64,000 nt of DNA from Siphonodentalium dalli (GCA_032622095.1 CP136067.1:58939899-59003898), one strand, 5' to 3'. Shown: positions 47,928-60,471, counted from the first letter of the stretch. Numbers and translations: made by a program. The notes: a model not told the origin generated them from the letters alone.

Positions 47928-50900
47928 CTGAAAATTGAAATATTTGCGAGGGTTAAAAATCAGTGTCGCACTAATTTGGTACCATATCTGCGATGAAATA
48001 ACATGTCCTGATGTTTTTATAATTAATTGTGAATAATTAATTGTGATGACACGTGATAAGGCTTGAAAAAAAAATAATGTTTCTGTAAAATAGGTTAAAA
48101 AAAGTAGGGGAGGGTGGGCTTAACCCTTTCTATACTGCATGGATTCACCCACCCAGTTATAAAAGTATACATTGTAATGGTCTATTATTCATCTGGAGGG
48201 TTTTTCAGGAAAAAATAAGCAGATGGCAGATATTAAAAGTGCAGGAGTCCAATTTATTGGCGGGAAATGTTCTGCTAATAAGTCTATGGTCGTTTGTTAA
48301 ACTCATTATCTGAACATTTACAAAGGATAACTACATGTGAATGAGTATTTAGTGTAGAAAAGGTTAAATTGTTAAATTCAAGTGTCAGACTTTAAGCATT
48401 GACTGGCCATAACACTCTGTCTGTGGCGGAAAAAAGTGTCCAGTAGTGAGACAGCTATGTTCTATTTGAAAACAAATTTAATGCAACATTTGAACAATTT
48501 GTCTATCAATCCATTCATACTTCCCTCTGTCCATTCATCTGCCAGTCAAATATTTGATGTAATTCATTCTAATACCTCTTGATATGTTCAAATAATGAAT
48601 AACAATTCAGCAGATGTGTGAAATATTTGATTTAGTCTAAAATTAATTAATTCAACTAACATGAAAACAGTAAATAGACAATGCTCACCAGTAATATTGC
48701 AGCAATCAAACTTGTAACGCCTGTCTTCATAACTGTTTGAGTGTATGCTGTATACACCTGCTATGTAGCCATTGCCGGGACATTGGAATCTTACTGGAGC
48801 ACGCCATCCACTCGCCCAGGTGTCTGCAAATAAACGATACTCATGGGAGAGGAAGTTATATATAAGTAGGTTCAACTTCTACTTCAGTAATGTCCTAAAT
48901 AATCGACTCCTAAACCACAGCAGAATTATGGGAAATTTTTCAGGATTTAGTTGGAAATATAACTTGCTGCCATTCATAAGCCATATTTCTGACTAAATCC
49001 TGAAATATTTCCCATAATTCTGCTGTGGTTAAAGGGTAATATACTTTAGGCATTACTGTATCTCAATGAAAATTTGCATGTATTCACCCAGTGTGTTGTT
49101 CTCACTCAGACAAACGATAGCTTAATTTTTGCGAAAGAAAACTACTGTGCAAATTTGACTGTTTGAATGTAGCCAAGTTGACCTGTACAATGGCTTCTTT
49201 GCAACTTTTGATCGAAATTATTGACATATTATAGAATAATGGAGACAGACATGTCTGTGTGAATGTCAAAAACCTTATGGAATTTTTTTCTACATATCTC
49301 TTTATAAAATTGTGGCAAAAATATTACTAGTAAGAAAATTGTATTAACTGTTTCTTTACTAGTGAATATTCAGTCATAACAGTACTAGCTGAAACAGGCT
49401 CCCTTTGCACATTTTTTAAATCCAAATTAAACCTTTTTTTTACATCAAAATTGGAAAAAACTAGCGCCATAACATCCACCAAATGTGGTTGAAATCAGTC
49501 CAGGGGTCTGGGAGAAAAATTGTGAAAAGACAGACAGATACAGAAGCAGCACGGCTATGTTTGTAATTTGCTGATGAATGTCATGCAAAGCATTATGGTA
49601 AAAAGAGGGGGTACTCTGCTGGGAAAAATGAAGTGATTTATGTTCTATCACATTGTGGAGACCTCTAGACAATAGTTGTTCTGTATCATTGTAGAATAAA
49701 TATATTTGCTGCTATATTAAGACACTTTTCATCTGTTAAACCTTTCTGTACTAAATACTCATTGATGAGTAGTTCCCTTAGAAGATGTTCAGACAAATGA
49801 CCTGAACTTATTATCTGAACTTTTCCCTCCAATGATTTTGAATCTTTCTGAACATGTATTATTTTAATATATATACTGTTTATTTAAGACAAAAGTCAAT
49901 ATACGAATATAAATAGATGTATAGAAATAGAATCTAATACACTGTATAATTCCACATTCTGAAAGTAGTTGACAAAAACTGTGCATCACACTGATATATA
50001 TACACGTAGTAATACTATTCGGCAATATGCTCACTCATTCACTAAAGCTGTATACACTCTTGCATCTGATCGTACAAAACGATAATACACTTTCACGCAA
50101 AAACATACCACTCGCGCTGCATCTCCTGTCATACCCCATTAACATCCTATAAGCATTATTAAAACATAAATGAATGCAATATAATAGTGACAGATATCTC
50201 TGAAACAATAACATTTTAACATCAGGAGAGCATTTGGAAACATTTCTAATGACCATATGGCATGATACTGTCGTTCGATGTCCTGGTCATCTTTTCAAAT
50301 TGTTTTGTATATTGGAATGTGCCCTTCTGGTGAAGCAACCCTTAACAATAATAATACACAATTCCAATGTATTCTTTTAAAACTAAGTTGGAGAATCCAT
50401 GTGGTATTGAAAGGGTTAACCCACATATTAATGGCTCTATATGGAAATAATCAGGAGTTCGAACACTATGTGGTCCTTTAATTATTTTTACCAGTTCGAG
50501 CGCATTCTCTTGTGTTGGGTGCTCCATCAGGTTTGCATCCCATCCGCCATGTTCTGTCTTCAGCGGAGTTAGAGTGGATTGAATATATGTAATACACAGC
50601 TGAACCATGGTGACATGTGAAATCAAATGGCCAGTCAAAAGTGTTCATCTCACTAAACTGCCTTAAAAGACGGGTATACTGAAAAAAAACACATGCATGT
50701 TCTTAGGCAAACATTCACACACTGGCAAAAATGTGCTGTAATTCATATCAAATCTCCATGATTGTTCTACAAATTTTGGAGAGACAAGTTATGGAATTGC
50801 TGACTGCTTTATTTGTGATGACAGATACAAAAACATGTCACAAGTAATTAAACAATTGATTCTTGACAATTACCTTGAGGCAAACTTTTCAGAAATTCAG

Positions 50901-53247
50901 TTGTCCGACTATGCACTGTTATATAAAAAGCCACTTGGTGCTCCAAAATACAGCTAATAATATTTGCTTTTGAAATTTTCCCGGTATCAAAATAGGCTGT
51001 TAAATATTTATATATGAAAATATTTTTTGCCAAATGTAAGTTATTTTTGCATTTGGCAAATAGAGATAGATCAAAGGGACTTCCCCAACTAATACATCTC
51101 ATACTGGCATCATTAAGTTTGACATAATCATTTATTTGTTGTATGCATTAATTGTCAAAGTTGCGGTCAATATTATTTTAGCTTGGAGGCCAAATAAGCA
51201 TTTTAATGTCTTAATATTATGGACTTGGCTTTAGAGGTGATGCCATTTTTGATGATGATTAGTCGATGAGCCCCATGTGGCAGGATAAATAAGAAATATC
51301 ACCCGCACATGCATGGAGCCACCAGCTTTTACATTTCAACATGTTGCATTATTAATTTATGCTTGGTGAGTACACTCTTTGGTGCTTAGAACTAATTCTC
51401 TGACTGTCACTCATTATATTCTATTATTCATTAAAGCCATTTGCAAATTTATTTACCGGTAGTAATCAAAAGAGGAAATGAACCCTTTGATTATGAAACG
51501 GTTAATGGATATATCTCATTTTCTGAAGGGAAGTCAGTAATCATCAGAAGAGTACCGTATTCAGTTACCAAATAGTTGACAAAAAATATAATAAACTCTA
51601 TATTTGATTGTGTTAAAAGGCAGGGTTATAACTTCTCTAATACCTGCCAATGATTGCAATTAGTTAATAAATATAATAATATTTCTTATATAGCGCTTAT
51701 CCCTGTATTGGGCCCCAATCGCTTTACATCATAAATAGACATTAAAACAGGTGTAAACAACAACAATCATCTCACTGAGTCACTGTTTATCCTTTGCTTG
51801 ATTCTTTGGATACCTGCGTTTAAATAGGTGCATTTTTATTGCCGATTTGAAATCTGGCAATGAACTAGAGTCTGGAATAGTCTTAATTGAAACAAATTCC
51901 AGGTGCATGTAAGTGACAGGACTTCTATGTGGAACACGTGCATTAATGGATGTTTCCACACTTTAATTAGTGGGAGGAGCTTACAGTTGCTAGGAGACAA
52001 GGCATCTTGACAACATTGCTGTATGAAAATAGGAAATCTAGCACTAAAAGTATGAGTGGATATCAAAATTAGGGTGAACAAACAATTTTCAATGCAGCAA
52101 ACGACCAGCTCGATCAGTCGCTGATTGGTAGAAAATATCTGCTAATAATTATTTGATTGACAACTGGAAAGATCCATTGATATGAGTTATATATGAAATG
52201 AATATTGACAAATCACAGTATACTTCAAAGTGGAACAAATAGGATTAAAGGTACACAATCCAATTTGATGGTCCATCAGATACCATCAACAACAAAATTT
52301 CTTCAAAAGACGCTTAATTTAGTTCTCAGAATCAATTAATTTCCCAAATATAATTCTAACCACTGTCAACTCTAGTATAAAATTTACCATAATTATATCA
52401 ACATTTTGTTCAACGCAATTTGGTATCGAGAGTATGTCGGTCGGCTTGTCGAATATTTGCTAGGCCGCCAAATATTCCAGGTGGTGAAAAATAACAGATA
52501 TAAAAAAAACAATATCTGCATGATAACTCCTCGACTTGAATAAAATATTTTGACCTCCGAAGCCAAAGAAAAAGTAATTTAGGAGCGTTAATTCGGATTA
52601 TGTATCTTTAAAGGCATGGATGGCCTTCGCGGTGGGTATTTCTGTCCATAGGCTTTGTTATGTAAACCAAAAGCCAAAATTGTTACAGAACATGGCTTTT
52701 GTTTACATAACACAGCATACGAACTTGACAATAACATAGTATACGCGATATTTATGATTGATATGAGAACAAAATATATCAATATTTTAATATTACATGT
52801 ATTTCTGTTTATGACAGTTTTAACGGGTGTGACTATTTTAACAGCATACCCACCGTAATACTAGTTTTAAGATTGAATAATTATATTTGGATTGAATATT
52901 TACTGTTGGTAGGACATCCATGTATAATAAATACTTACAAGTGGCAGGACTTCTATATAATCGGAATTCGGATCATGTTCCATTTGCAAGTCCCCAGTGT
53001 CAGATGCAGCAGAGTTCATCGTACACTGTGCCCCTTTTCCAGCATTGATGGTATAAGCCGACAGACAGAATATGTCAGCCTGACATAGATCGGCACATTC
53101 CACTAAACTCAACACAGGAATTGTTGATATGATGTAATTATCATTCTCCACCCGAGTCTTCATACGCGGAATTAACTTGAAGAAAAATCCTTCAGTTAAA
53201 CCATCTAGCATGAAGAAGGCGATGACAAAGTGAACAACTGAGATCAT
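47807..53247 (-). CDS. Secreted PAN/apple plus dermatopontin-like protein (partial model)
   Basis: Three exons in one orientation are supported: 53247-52939, 48823-48689 and 47927-47807. The first starts with a signal-peptide-like stretch (MISVVHFVIAFFMLDG) and a Cys-rich segment, ECADLCQADIFC then AQCTMN, typical of PAN/apple modules that bind protein or carbohydrate. The next two carry dermatopontin-type repeats, RFQCPGNGYIAG with HSNSYEDRRYKF, and FTYITPNQKILRGMQS. Dermatopontins are extracellular matrix or lectin-like proteins, and some occur in mollusc shell. The PAN exon ends in phase 0 while the first dermatopontin exon needs a phase 1 upstream exon, so at least one linker exon is missing (a weak candidate is at 50940-50874). 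The 3' end is also open. That the PAN exon belongs to the same gene is inferred from orientation and secretion, not proven. Confidence 0.65.
48125..48370. repeat. GTTCAGATAATAAG dispersed repeat, copy 3
   Basis: Contains the element blocks AAAAGTATACATTGTAATGG, TTATTGGCGGGAAATGTTCT and GAATGAGTATTTAG in the order of other copies. In the 3' flank or an intron of the dermatopontin-like gene. Confidence 0.55.
48689..48823 (-). CDS. Dermatopontin-like exon A
   Basis: 135 bp between a TATTTGCAG acceptor and a GTGAGC donor, phase 1 at both ends. It reads TWASGWRAPVRFQCPGNG, then YSIHSNSYEDRRYKFDCCN. The W...F-C-P and S-x-H-x-N-x-x-E-D-R-R-x-x-F-x-C pattern is diagnostic of dermatopontin and related amoebocyte aggregation factors. 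Confidence 0.85.
48884..49058. mobile_element. Pogo-like palindromic MITE, diverged copy
   Basis: The left end CAGTAATGTCCTAAATAATC and right end GGCATTACTGTA, with inner GCAGAATTATGGGAAAT and complement, match the element at 41319-42020. Arms are unequal and diverged, and no MITE is nested here. In an intron of the dermatopontin-like gene. Confidence 0.65.
49733..49845. repeat. GTTCAGATAATAAG dispersed repeat, partial copy 4
   Basis: Contains ACTAAATACTCATTGATGAG, CAAATGACCTGAACTTATTATCTGAAC in two parts, in inverse orientation to copy 1. Intronic. Confidence 0.55.
50874..50940 (-). CDS. Possible linker exon (weak)
   Basis: A 67 bp stretch with an AG on its upstream side and a GTAATT donor after CCTCAAG. 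It would start in phase 0 and end in phase 1, exactly what is needed between the PAN exon and the dermatopontin exon. It reads HQVAFYITVHSRTTEFLKSLPQ. The acceptor has a poor pyrimidine tract and no family resemblance is seen, so this rests on phase and orientation alone. Confidence 0.2.
51670..51990 (-). mobile_element. CR1-like LINE 3' end fragment
   Basis: The minus strand reads FKSAIKMHLFKRRYP, typical of the polymerase C-terminus (compare SALKTHLF at 33 kb), then a 3' tail with TATATAGCGCTTATCCCTG and an ATAAT microsatellite at 51667-51685. A similar tail only is at 8318-8345. Confidence 0.6.
52250..52612. mobile_element. MITE, copy 2 of the ACAATCC family
   Basis: The ends TTAAAGGTACACAATCCAAT and complement of TTAAAGATACATAATCCGAA are inverted repeats. 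The right part matches 17645-17720 in reverse. Confidence 0.6.
52610..52860. mobile_element. MITE fragment of the GGCGGTGGGTAT family
   Basis: GGCCTTCGCGGTGGGTAT at 52622 and GCATACCCACCG at 52845-52856 form inverted ends, with an inner inverted pair around GTTATGTAAAC/GTTTACATAAC. It abuts the previous MITE and lies just downstream of the PAN exon. Confidence 0.6.
52939..53247 (-). CDS. Exon 1: signal peptide and PAN/apple-like domain
   Basis: 309 bp, 103 codons from the ATG at 53247, ending on a codon boundary at a GTAAGT donor. Residues 1-20 look like a signal peptide. Cysteines at 51, 55, 61 and 75, with VECADLC and the spacing to C75, suit a PAN/apple module. The frame stays open past the donor but that continuation is intronic. 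Confidence 0.75.
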
Positions 53248-53325
53248 GTTACTTTCTCAATCTGCTGATTAGTCACTCAAATATTAGATTCAGTGTCGCA
53301 GCAGTCAAGGGCTGAAATGTTTCAT

Positions 53326-53588
53326 AACCCTTTCATGATGGGAGCTTAGCTGGTGCAGCATTAAAGATCCTGTGCCAGTGCATTCTCTTATAAATGCAAG
53401 TCTCCCATAGGGAACCCACATATATAAGAGAATGCACTGGTTTACAAGGTCAAGGTAAATATTGTTAGGCCAATTCATTCTCTTATATATGCAAGGCTAT
53501 TCCATATGGGAGACTCGCATATATAAGAGAATGCATTGGGACAGGTTTTTCACAAAACTTCAGGAAGCTCCAGCCATGAAAGGGCTAA
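53326..53588. mobile_element. TTAA-type MITE, family B copy 2
   Basis: The ends CCCTTTCATGATGGGAGCT and complement of CCCTTTCATGGCTGGAGCT match the copy at 47058-47267, with the same inner GCAGCATTAAAGATCCTGTG. It lies 80 bp upstream of the PAN exon start codon, in the likely promoter region. Confidence 0.75.
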
Positions 53589-55171
53589 TAAACCCTGGTC
53601 ATCTGATCGCATTGAAATTCTCTGTTGGCAGATACTGCATGAGATGATTTAGCTCGTCTTCAGGGCAAAGATTTTAAGAAAAAGTACCATGTATTAAATT
53701 GTTGTTTTCAAGGTCTTTGGTAAATCAGAGTAATTCAAAACACAGCCATAATCTGTACCGGGACAAATTTAAAGTACACAGATATCTGAAAATTTATGGT
53801 TATACAAATTATTTAAAAATGTTAGTTTTAAATATCCATGTCCTCGCAGCCTTTCCTCAAGTGTTTATACCGAAAATGGTTAAACAAAAAACATTCGGGT
53901 AGAGAGATATATTTCAGAATGGGTGTAGGCACTGTTTATTGCTTCATATGTGCCTGAACAAATTGTCATTGATAATGATACTTATGAAATGCCTTAACAT
54001 TTACAAGGAATACATCCGGAAATGAAAATATTAAACAGCAATATACACGGAAATGAAAATATAAAAATAAATGAAGTGAATGCAGGCTTTTGCCTGGGAC
54101 AAAGATGTATTCTTCCCGTTTGTCCAAGCAGCATATAACTAAATAGATTTGGTTTTGACAATGAAAATGACAATTTGTGAAAAGTAATGATACTTTTTCT
54201 TAACAGCATCGCTTTGCCCTACCAACATCATAGCTGAATCAGCAGGACCCACCAACATCATATTATGATAGCTGGATCAGTTAATGATAGTAGGTAACTG
54301 ATGTCTGGTTTACCAATCACTGTATGTTCACAACAAAACAATCATCCTGATAACTTTATGGAACAATTCCTTGTCTTGCAATTTCTCTCCAACGATGTTA
54401 AATTAAGTTCAAAATTAGGATGAAACAGTTGCACTGATGTTTAAATTTTCCATGAATTATTTTAGTTTTAGAAATGATTACTGGAGACCATGTTAGTAAA
54501 ATTCCCACTGTCAACTTGTTTCCTGTTCAAGCACTAACGTAAGAATCACTACAGGCACTTTCATCCCTAGTCAAATTTATTCTATTCACCAATGCTTTTA
54601 ATCTATTATTCAAGGCTGGTAGATGTTTGTCATAGTTGGTATCAATGGGTTGTTACAGAGCTCAAAAGATTAACCAACAGATTTATACCACACGGATTTA
54701 CCGATAAAAGCAAATTTAAAATCGATTCATGAGCATTACTATGCACCTGCCCCGTGAGAACTGGTTCGCATTCAGTTTGGGACACGGTGCGCATTCGCCA
54801 ATGTCACGGTTCGTTTCAGATCGAGAAAATAGCTCGACGATATTAAAGTGGCATTTTGGACAAATTAAGGTGAGATTAATCTACATTTGATGCTACAATT
54901 ATTTTCCAAATGAGTCGATGCTATCGAGAAAATAGTTTATTTGAGGTTTTAGCTGAAAAACTGTGTACTTGTCATATTTTCAAAACAGCGACCACTCAAT
55001 GCATTTTCAATGAACTTGTCCAACTAATTGCAATTAATACACATCAATCGATTGTGTTTATTTTAGGTGTGCGGCATGTTCTTTATAATTCCTCTCTCAG
55101 ATCACCGGTATTGGTCATAATTATTTCATGCCTTTATAGCCACATGAGACTCCTTGAAATGAGTTGAAATT

Positions 55172-55276
55172 TTATGCTATGGTGCCCCTCTGATCTTATG
55201 TTATCATTTTTGTTCACATATGATCAAATGCCCCAGTTCACAGGTGCGACCTTGTGCTATGGTGTGTCTATATCAA
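55172..55276. repeat. ~105 bp direct repeat, copy 1
   Basis: ATGCTATGGTGCCCCTCTGA to CTATATCAA, repeated almost exactly at 55798-55900. Confidence 0.9.
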
Positions 55277-55649
55277 AGGTTGGCATGACTTCTCAGCTGG
55301 TGCCTCATTAAAATAATCCTTCCCATCTCGCTTCTGGAAAATAATTGTAGGCTACATTTTTTCTCTCACAACAGTTAACTATTGTCTGTTTGAGGTGCAT
55401 GAGGTTATCTTGGATAAAGTGATATTAGTAATACCAAAACAAGCCCCCCCCCCCCAACCCGATACTATGGTCAGTCATGTGGTAAAATGGAATCAGACAT
55501 CATGACAATCTTTGACCACAGTTAATAAAGGATGATGATCTTGGTCGGCATCATTTATTTCAGCTTTTAATGTGGAGTACGAATGAGTTTTTGAGTGGGA
55601 CAATGACATCTGACAGTTTTCTTTGTTAATTCAATTTGTTAATTCAATG

Positions 55650-55985
55650 GATTCTCCCATTCAACTGTAAAAGTGTACATTGGAATGGCCTATTCATTTA
55701 GAGGTGTTCAGCAGACAACACCGACGAAAAGATAATAGATAATAGAAATGCAGAAGAATTCCTTTTCATTGGTGGGAAGTGTTCAGATAACCTAGGAATG
55801 CTATGGTGCCCCTCTGATCTTATGTTATCATTTTTGTTCACATATGATGAAATGCCCCAGTTCACAGGTGCGACCTCGTGCTATGGTGTGTCTATATCAA
55901 TGATCATTTGTTGAACTAATTATATGAACATTCCCTAAGGAACTACTTGTCAATGAATATTTAGTATGTATTAGGATATTATATC
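55650..55985. repeat. GTTCAGATAATAAG dispersed repeat copy 5, interrupted by the 105 bp repeat
   Basis: The family blocks GTGTACATTGGAATGGCCTA, GCAGAAGAATTCCTTTTCAT and GTTCAGATAA are followed at 55798-55900 by the ~105 bp repeat, after which the family resumes with TGATCATTTGTTGAAC and CTTGTCAATGAATATTTAG. Confidence 0.65.
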
Positions 55986-57749
55986 TCTTCCAGGCCACAA
56001 TTTCATCAATATATTTCTCATAAAACCAGATTTCAAGATTACAAATAGCTTTTTTGTGTGAATAAAATAGATAAAACTGAAGAGTGTGTATATTATTTGT
56101 TTATAGACAGTAAAATTTGTCAGTTGAAATTAAATTTGCCTTGATTTAGGGTGCTAACAAGATAGAGTTCTCCTTCTTGGTACGCTCCGATTGATTGAAG
56201 TTTGTTCTTAAAATAGGCCGCAAAACTGACCCGAAATGTTGTACCTTGTAGACATTATACCAGAAAAAATCGTTGATAGAAACTATTTAAAACTTGGTCG
56301 GAGGTGATACCCTATATTTAAATCATTTTAACATGTAAAAGGGCCATAACTCATATAAAAATAATTGGAGAGAACCCATATTCAATCTTGGCATGTAATT
56401 TTTGCAGAGAAACACACAAACTAACTTTCGTTCTGACCAGATAATCCAAATTGGAGTTATCAGTCAGACACCAGAATGTTAACTGAGGGATAGACAGACA
56501 AGATACCACCTTTTTTCAAACGGTCCTATAAAAATGATGACAAGATTTGTAATTTTCATTTTTATTACAACGTATATCTATACAGTTATCAATATGGAAT
56601 GATAGTTAACATAGCAATAGCTATAAAGGTGGTACATACACAACCTGCAAACTGAAGCAAGATACAACAAAAACCTCAGTGAAGGACATAAATCAGGAAT
56701 AACAAGCAAAATATAAGGCAAAATACAAATTATAGATGACAAAAAGCTTAGCAAGGGAATAAATATCGACAGAAACAAGTTTGCGCAATAATATTTAAAA
56801 AAAAACCAATGAAAACTTGGAAGATTTGAGATAGAGAAGTGATTTTAGAAAAAGAGGAAATCAACAAAATTTAAAATATAAAATATCCAGGTAAGTTTTT
56901 GCCATCATAGGCTATGTTGTGATTGGTAGGATCACCGTATAGCAGTCATTCCTAGGTTACAAATCAAATCAAGAAGGCGATACAGACTTTTGCACACTTT
57001 CAGTTGTTTAGAGAACATGGTCAGGATCAACAAAATGTTGATTTGTTTTGAGATCCAGGAGTTTTGGAAAAGAGGGCCCAGGAACTACAATTCAAGATCA
57101 ATATTGATGTGAGTCCAGGCCTGAGAATAAGGTGCCTGTCAATTGCAGAATGAGGTCCCCAGAGGGGGGAATTTAGTGACGCTATCCTGCATCACTAAAT
57201 TTACCAACAAAATTCACCAATTTCCTTTTCTTGATTCTTGCTGAGTTTTAGTATGTTTTTATAATTTATTAATTTACTTATTCCTGGAAAGAAGCACTGC
57301 ATTGCAATTAGTTTGAGGTAAAACCATAATGCACTGGACTATTTGTAATCTAGCAGCTGGGTACCTTAATTTATCAACAGAAACATACAAACTTGACCTA
57401 TTCAGTCGGTACAATACCCTGCCTAAAGCTGCTTATAAGATGTGACATGATTGGTCAGAATTCTGTGTTCCCATGGACATTGTTACGCATTTCATGGTAC
57501 AAAATTCTAATTGTAGCACAATCAAATCAACTACAACACTGTCAATCACCTGAGGAGAAATTGGTTAACCTCTTCACTGCTAATGGCATTATAGCATCGA
57601 GTGCTGGGCCAATGACATGGCCATTTTCCAGTGGAAAAATATAACGGGAATATCACGGGACCATAAAGTTGACTCAGTTGAAAGGTTATTATGATTCACA
57701 ATCGTGGAACATCATACACTATTTGTAAACTCAGATATTATTCTAAGTT

Positions 57750-58113
57750 AATTGAAGGTTTCAGATTTCAAAATTATCTCACTTTCAACTTACCCTTGTA
57801 TAAATGTTCTGCATTGAAAAAAATCCATCTTATGAGCGAGGTTGGAAGATATTATAAGCAATAAAAGATTACGATGAACATTGTTGTCCAAATTGCGAAT
57901 AAAAAGTTGAAAATGAAGAACATTTTATTCAAGAATGTACACTATACACTAGTTTGAAGGAAATTTATGAATCTATATTTAATAGAATGGAGGAAATATC
58001 AACTGAATCTATTTTAAATCCAACAACATATTGGGATACAAAACATATCTGATTTTATTAAACGCGCCTTTGAATTAAGAAAGAAGATAGTAGATAAGGA
58101 CACTATAAACTAA
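57750..58113 (+). pseudogene. LINE ORF2 C-terminal remnant
   Basis: Broken frames give YKCSALKKIHLMSEVGRYY then CCPNCE, KVENEEHFIQECTLY and FELRKKIVDKDTIN, ending TAA at 58113. The CPxC...E-E-HF...C pattern is the zinc-binding tail of many invertebrate non-LTR polymerases. Several frameshifts and stops show it is dead. The polymerase core upstream was not recognised. Confidence 0.6.
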
Positions 58114-58620
58114 TATGAGCTCATTCTTGTTGGATAGTAATTATGTATGTCTGCGTACAGCTATATGTATATTATATTTGTTATGCTCCATATATATGTT
58201 CAAAATTTATTTATTTGTCTGTATTTGAATAATGCAAACATGTTTTAACGATTGATAAAGTTGTTTTGATGCACTAATCTCTGATTTCCAGTTACAAATA
58301 ACGGCTGACTGCTAATGTGCTGAAGTAGGTATGTACGTACTCAGTAAGGACGTATATCACACAGCGTGACATTTTACATCCATACTCCATACTGATGTAA
58401 AGCAGCGAAGAGGTTAAAATCATGCTAGACTGAAGAAGCATGGCTAAGTCAAACTCCTGATTGCAAATTTTATATTGCACATGTAGTGGTTGCTAATGGT
58501 CCTTGCACACAGCGTTACCACACGGCATGCTGAGTGATATGTGCAATTTGTCTAATTAGAACATACAGGAGGCAATGAGTTTTTGCAGACAGCATAAGAC
58601 GCATACAAACTGCAAAAAAC

Positions 58621-58890
58621 ACTATCGGAGTATTACATTGATGTCATAATCTGGTGGTGCGGAACTGGGTACATTGATGTCGTAATCTGGCAGTGCGGAA
58701 CTGCGTACATCGATGTCATAATCTGGCAGTGTGGAACTGCATACATCAATCATGTAATTTGGAGGTGCAGAACTGCATACATCGATGTCGTAGAATGGCA
58801 GTGCAGAACTGCGTACATCGAAGTCATAATCTGGTGGTGCGGAACTGTGTACATCGATGTCGTAATCTGGCGGTACGGAACTGCGCGATT
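58621..58890. repeat. 36 bp minisatellite, about 7 copies, open on the minus strand
   Basis: Units such as ACATCGATGTCGTAATCTGG, 36 bp each. The minus strand reads a 12-residue repeat SSAPPDYDIDVR with substitutions, inside an open frame of 124 codons (58996-58622). The period is a multiple of three, so copies stay in frame. No signal peptide or known domain; it could be an exon or just an open repeat. Confidence 0.8.
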
Positions 58891-60097
58891 CGGCTGTGAT
58901 TGTAAAGCTAATTCTGACTTTTACAATGATTCTCAAGTAGACACTGGAAGCACAAGAGTTTTCTGTCAAAGTCAGTTTTGAACTATCATTGTGCATCGCT
59001 ACACCATGCAGTCATAAAAAAAATATGCAAATAACAAAAAGCCCTGAGTTGCAAATGAAATATACGAGTAACCGAAAATGCATGGCAAATGCTGTGTGGA
59101 AGGGCCTTAATAATTTGACAGACTTCAGTTTGAGGATGAAAAAATTAATCCATTTTGAAATTTATAAGCAGGCAATGATGTAACATAAGCTGCACGGCCT
59201 AAACAAACAAGAATGCCAGCAATGGATCATAGTGGCTCATTTTGGATTTACAGTTTATATCTATAAATGTATTTGAGATGTTGTCATGATTCCAAACCAG
59301 TTCTCTGATTATTAAAAATTTAATAATCATTGGGCTTCTAAACTGTCGTATATGCCATTTTGGCATGAAAATCTGTTTTTTTATATTTGGAATCTACGGT
59401 TCAGTTACATAAGACATGTTGGGCATGTGCTGATTTTCCAAGTATAAACAGTGTATAAATATTCCGAGAAAATTATTATCGTTGATTCTAAAATGTTGTG
59501 TGTCACATTTTAATTTCTTTCATACAAATTATGAGTGCAACATATGGTATCTATGATCATTTAAAATAATTATTAACTGTCCCCTTTAGTTATAAAACTG
59601 TGACATTTTACTTTTCATCTGGAGAGGTGAGTTGATATCTTGAGAATAACTTGAAGAAAGAATCCCATTCATTAATTTTTAGGGAATATCCAACAAAAGG
59701 TCAAAGGCCATTCATTGAACTAATTTATCCTAATCGGTGCATATATGATGCTTGAGTTTTGTTGTACGTTTTGTAACCTTGAAGTCTGGAATCCTGACAA
59801 CATTTTTAGGAAATATAACAATATAACAAATAACAATATAATGCAAGACATATCAACAATCAATAATAGTCCCACATCCTCATATAACATCTAACATGGT
59901 CCCCACAACCAATAAACCAACATGAGTGACTACAACCACAAATTAGCCATAACCTGCACTACACATTTCATACTTATGGCAACAGAACATTAGTGATTCA
60001 GCTGAAATCATTGGAAGAAGGGCTGACGAAGACTATTTGTTGGTGTAAAAACCATCCTACTACACATTTCTAAATGATCCCTCTTTATTAACTTTCC

Positions 60098-60380
60098 TGG
60101 ATATAAACAATTCCAACAAAAATAGAAATTCTTATGAAACTAAATACTTTTTGGATGTATTAGTAACCCCAAAGAACACATTTGGTGTCACATATATTCA
60201 ACTTTTATATGATAAAAAGAAATTTTCAATCGAAAAACAAAATTATCACCACTGAGCAGCATATCTTCTAAAAATAGTAAGATATGTTACCGTTTATCTG
60301 ACAGTATTATTTGGCGAGTTAAAAAAAATAAAACGAAAATCAATATCTAGTGAAAGAGAGTATCTTTAACTGAGAATCAT
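60098..60380. repeat. ~282 bp direct repeat, left copy
   Basis: TGGATATAAACAATTCCAAC to TTTAACTGAGAATCAT, about 97% like 61085-61365 by eye. Small indels differ in the middle (after CACTGAGCA). No LTR-type TG/CA ends or primer sites were seen. Confidence 0.9.
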
Positions 60381-60471
60381 TATTTTATAACCCAAAATGT
60401 GCAGGGAAGAAAGATCTGCGACGAAATGAATGAAGCTGATGTATTATACCCACATATGTATCCATAGTATT

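Noticed and set aside
50342-50638. Minus-strand ORF with HGGWDANLMEHPTQENALEL, considered as a linker exon
   Set aside because: It has possible splice sites but none gives phases that join the PAN exon to the dermatopontin exon, and no family was recognised.
54900-55167. Plus-strand ORF of 85 codons starting MSRCYREN
   Set aside because: No domain, no signal peptide, and it is surrounded by repeats. Probably a chance frame.
58292-58480. Minus-strand ORF of 62 codons near the LINE remnant
   Set aside because: No similarity to LINE proteins or any domain, and it lies on the strand opposite to the remnant.
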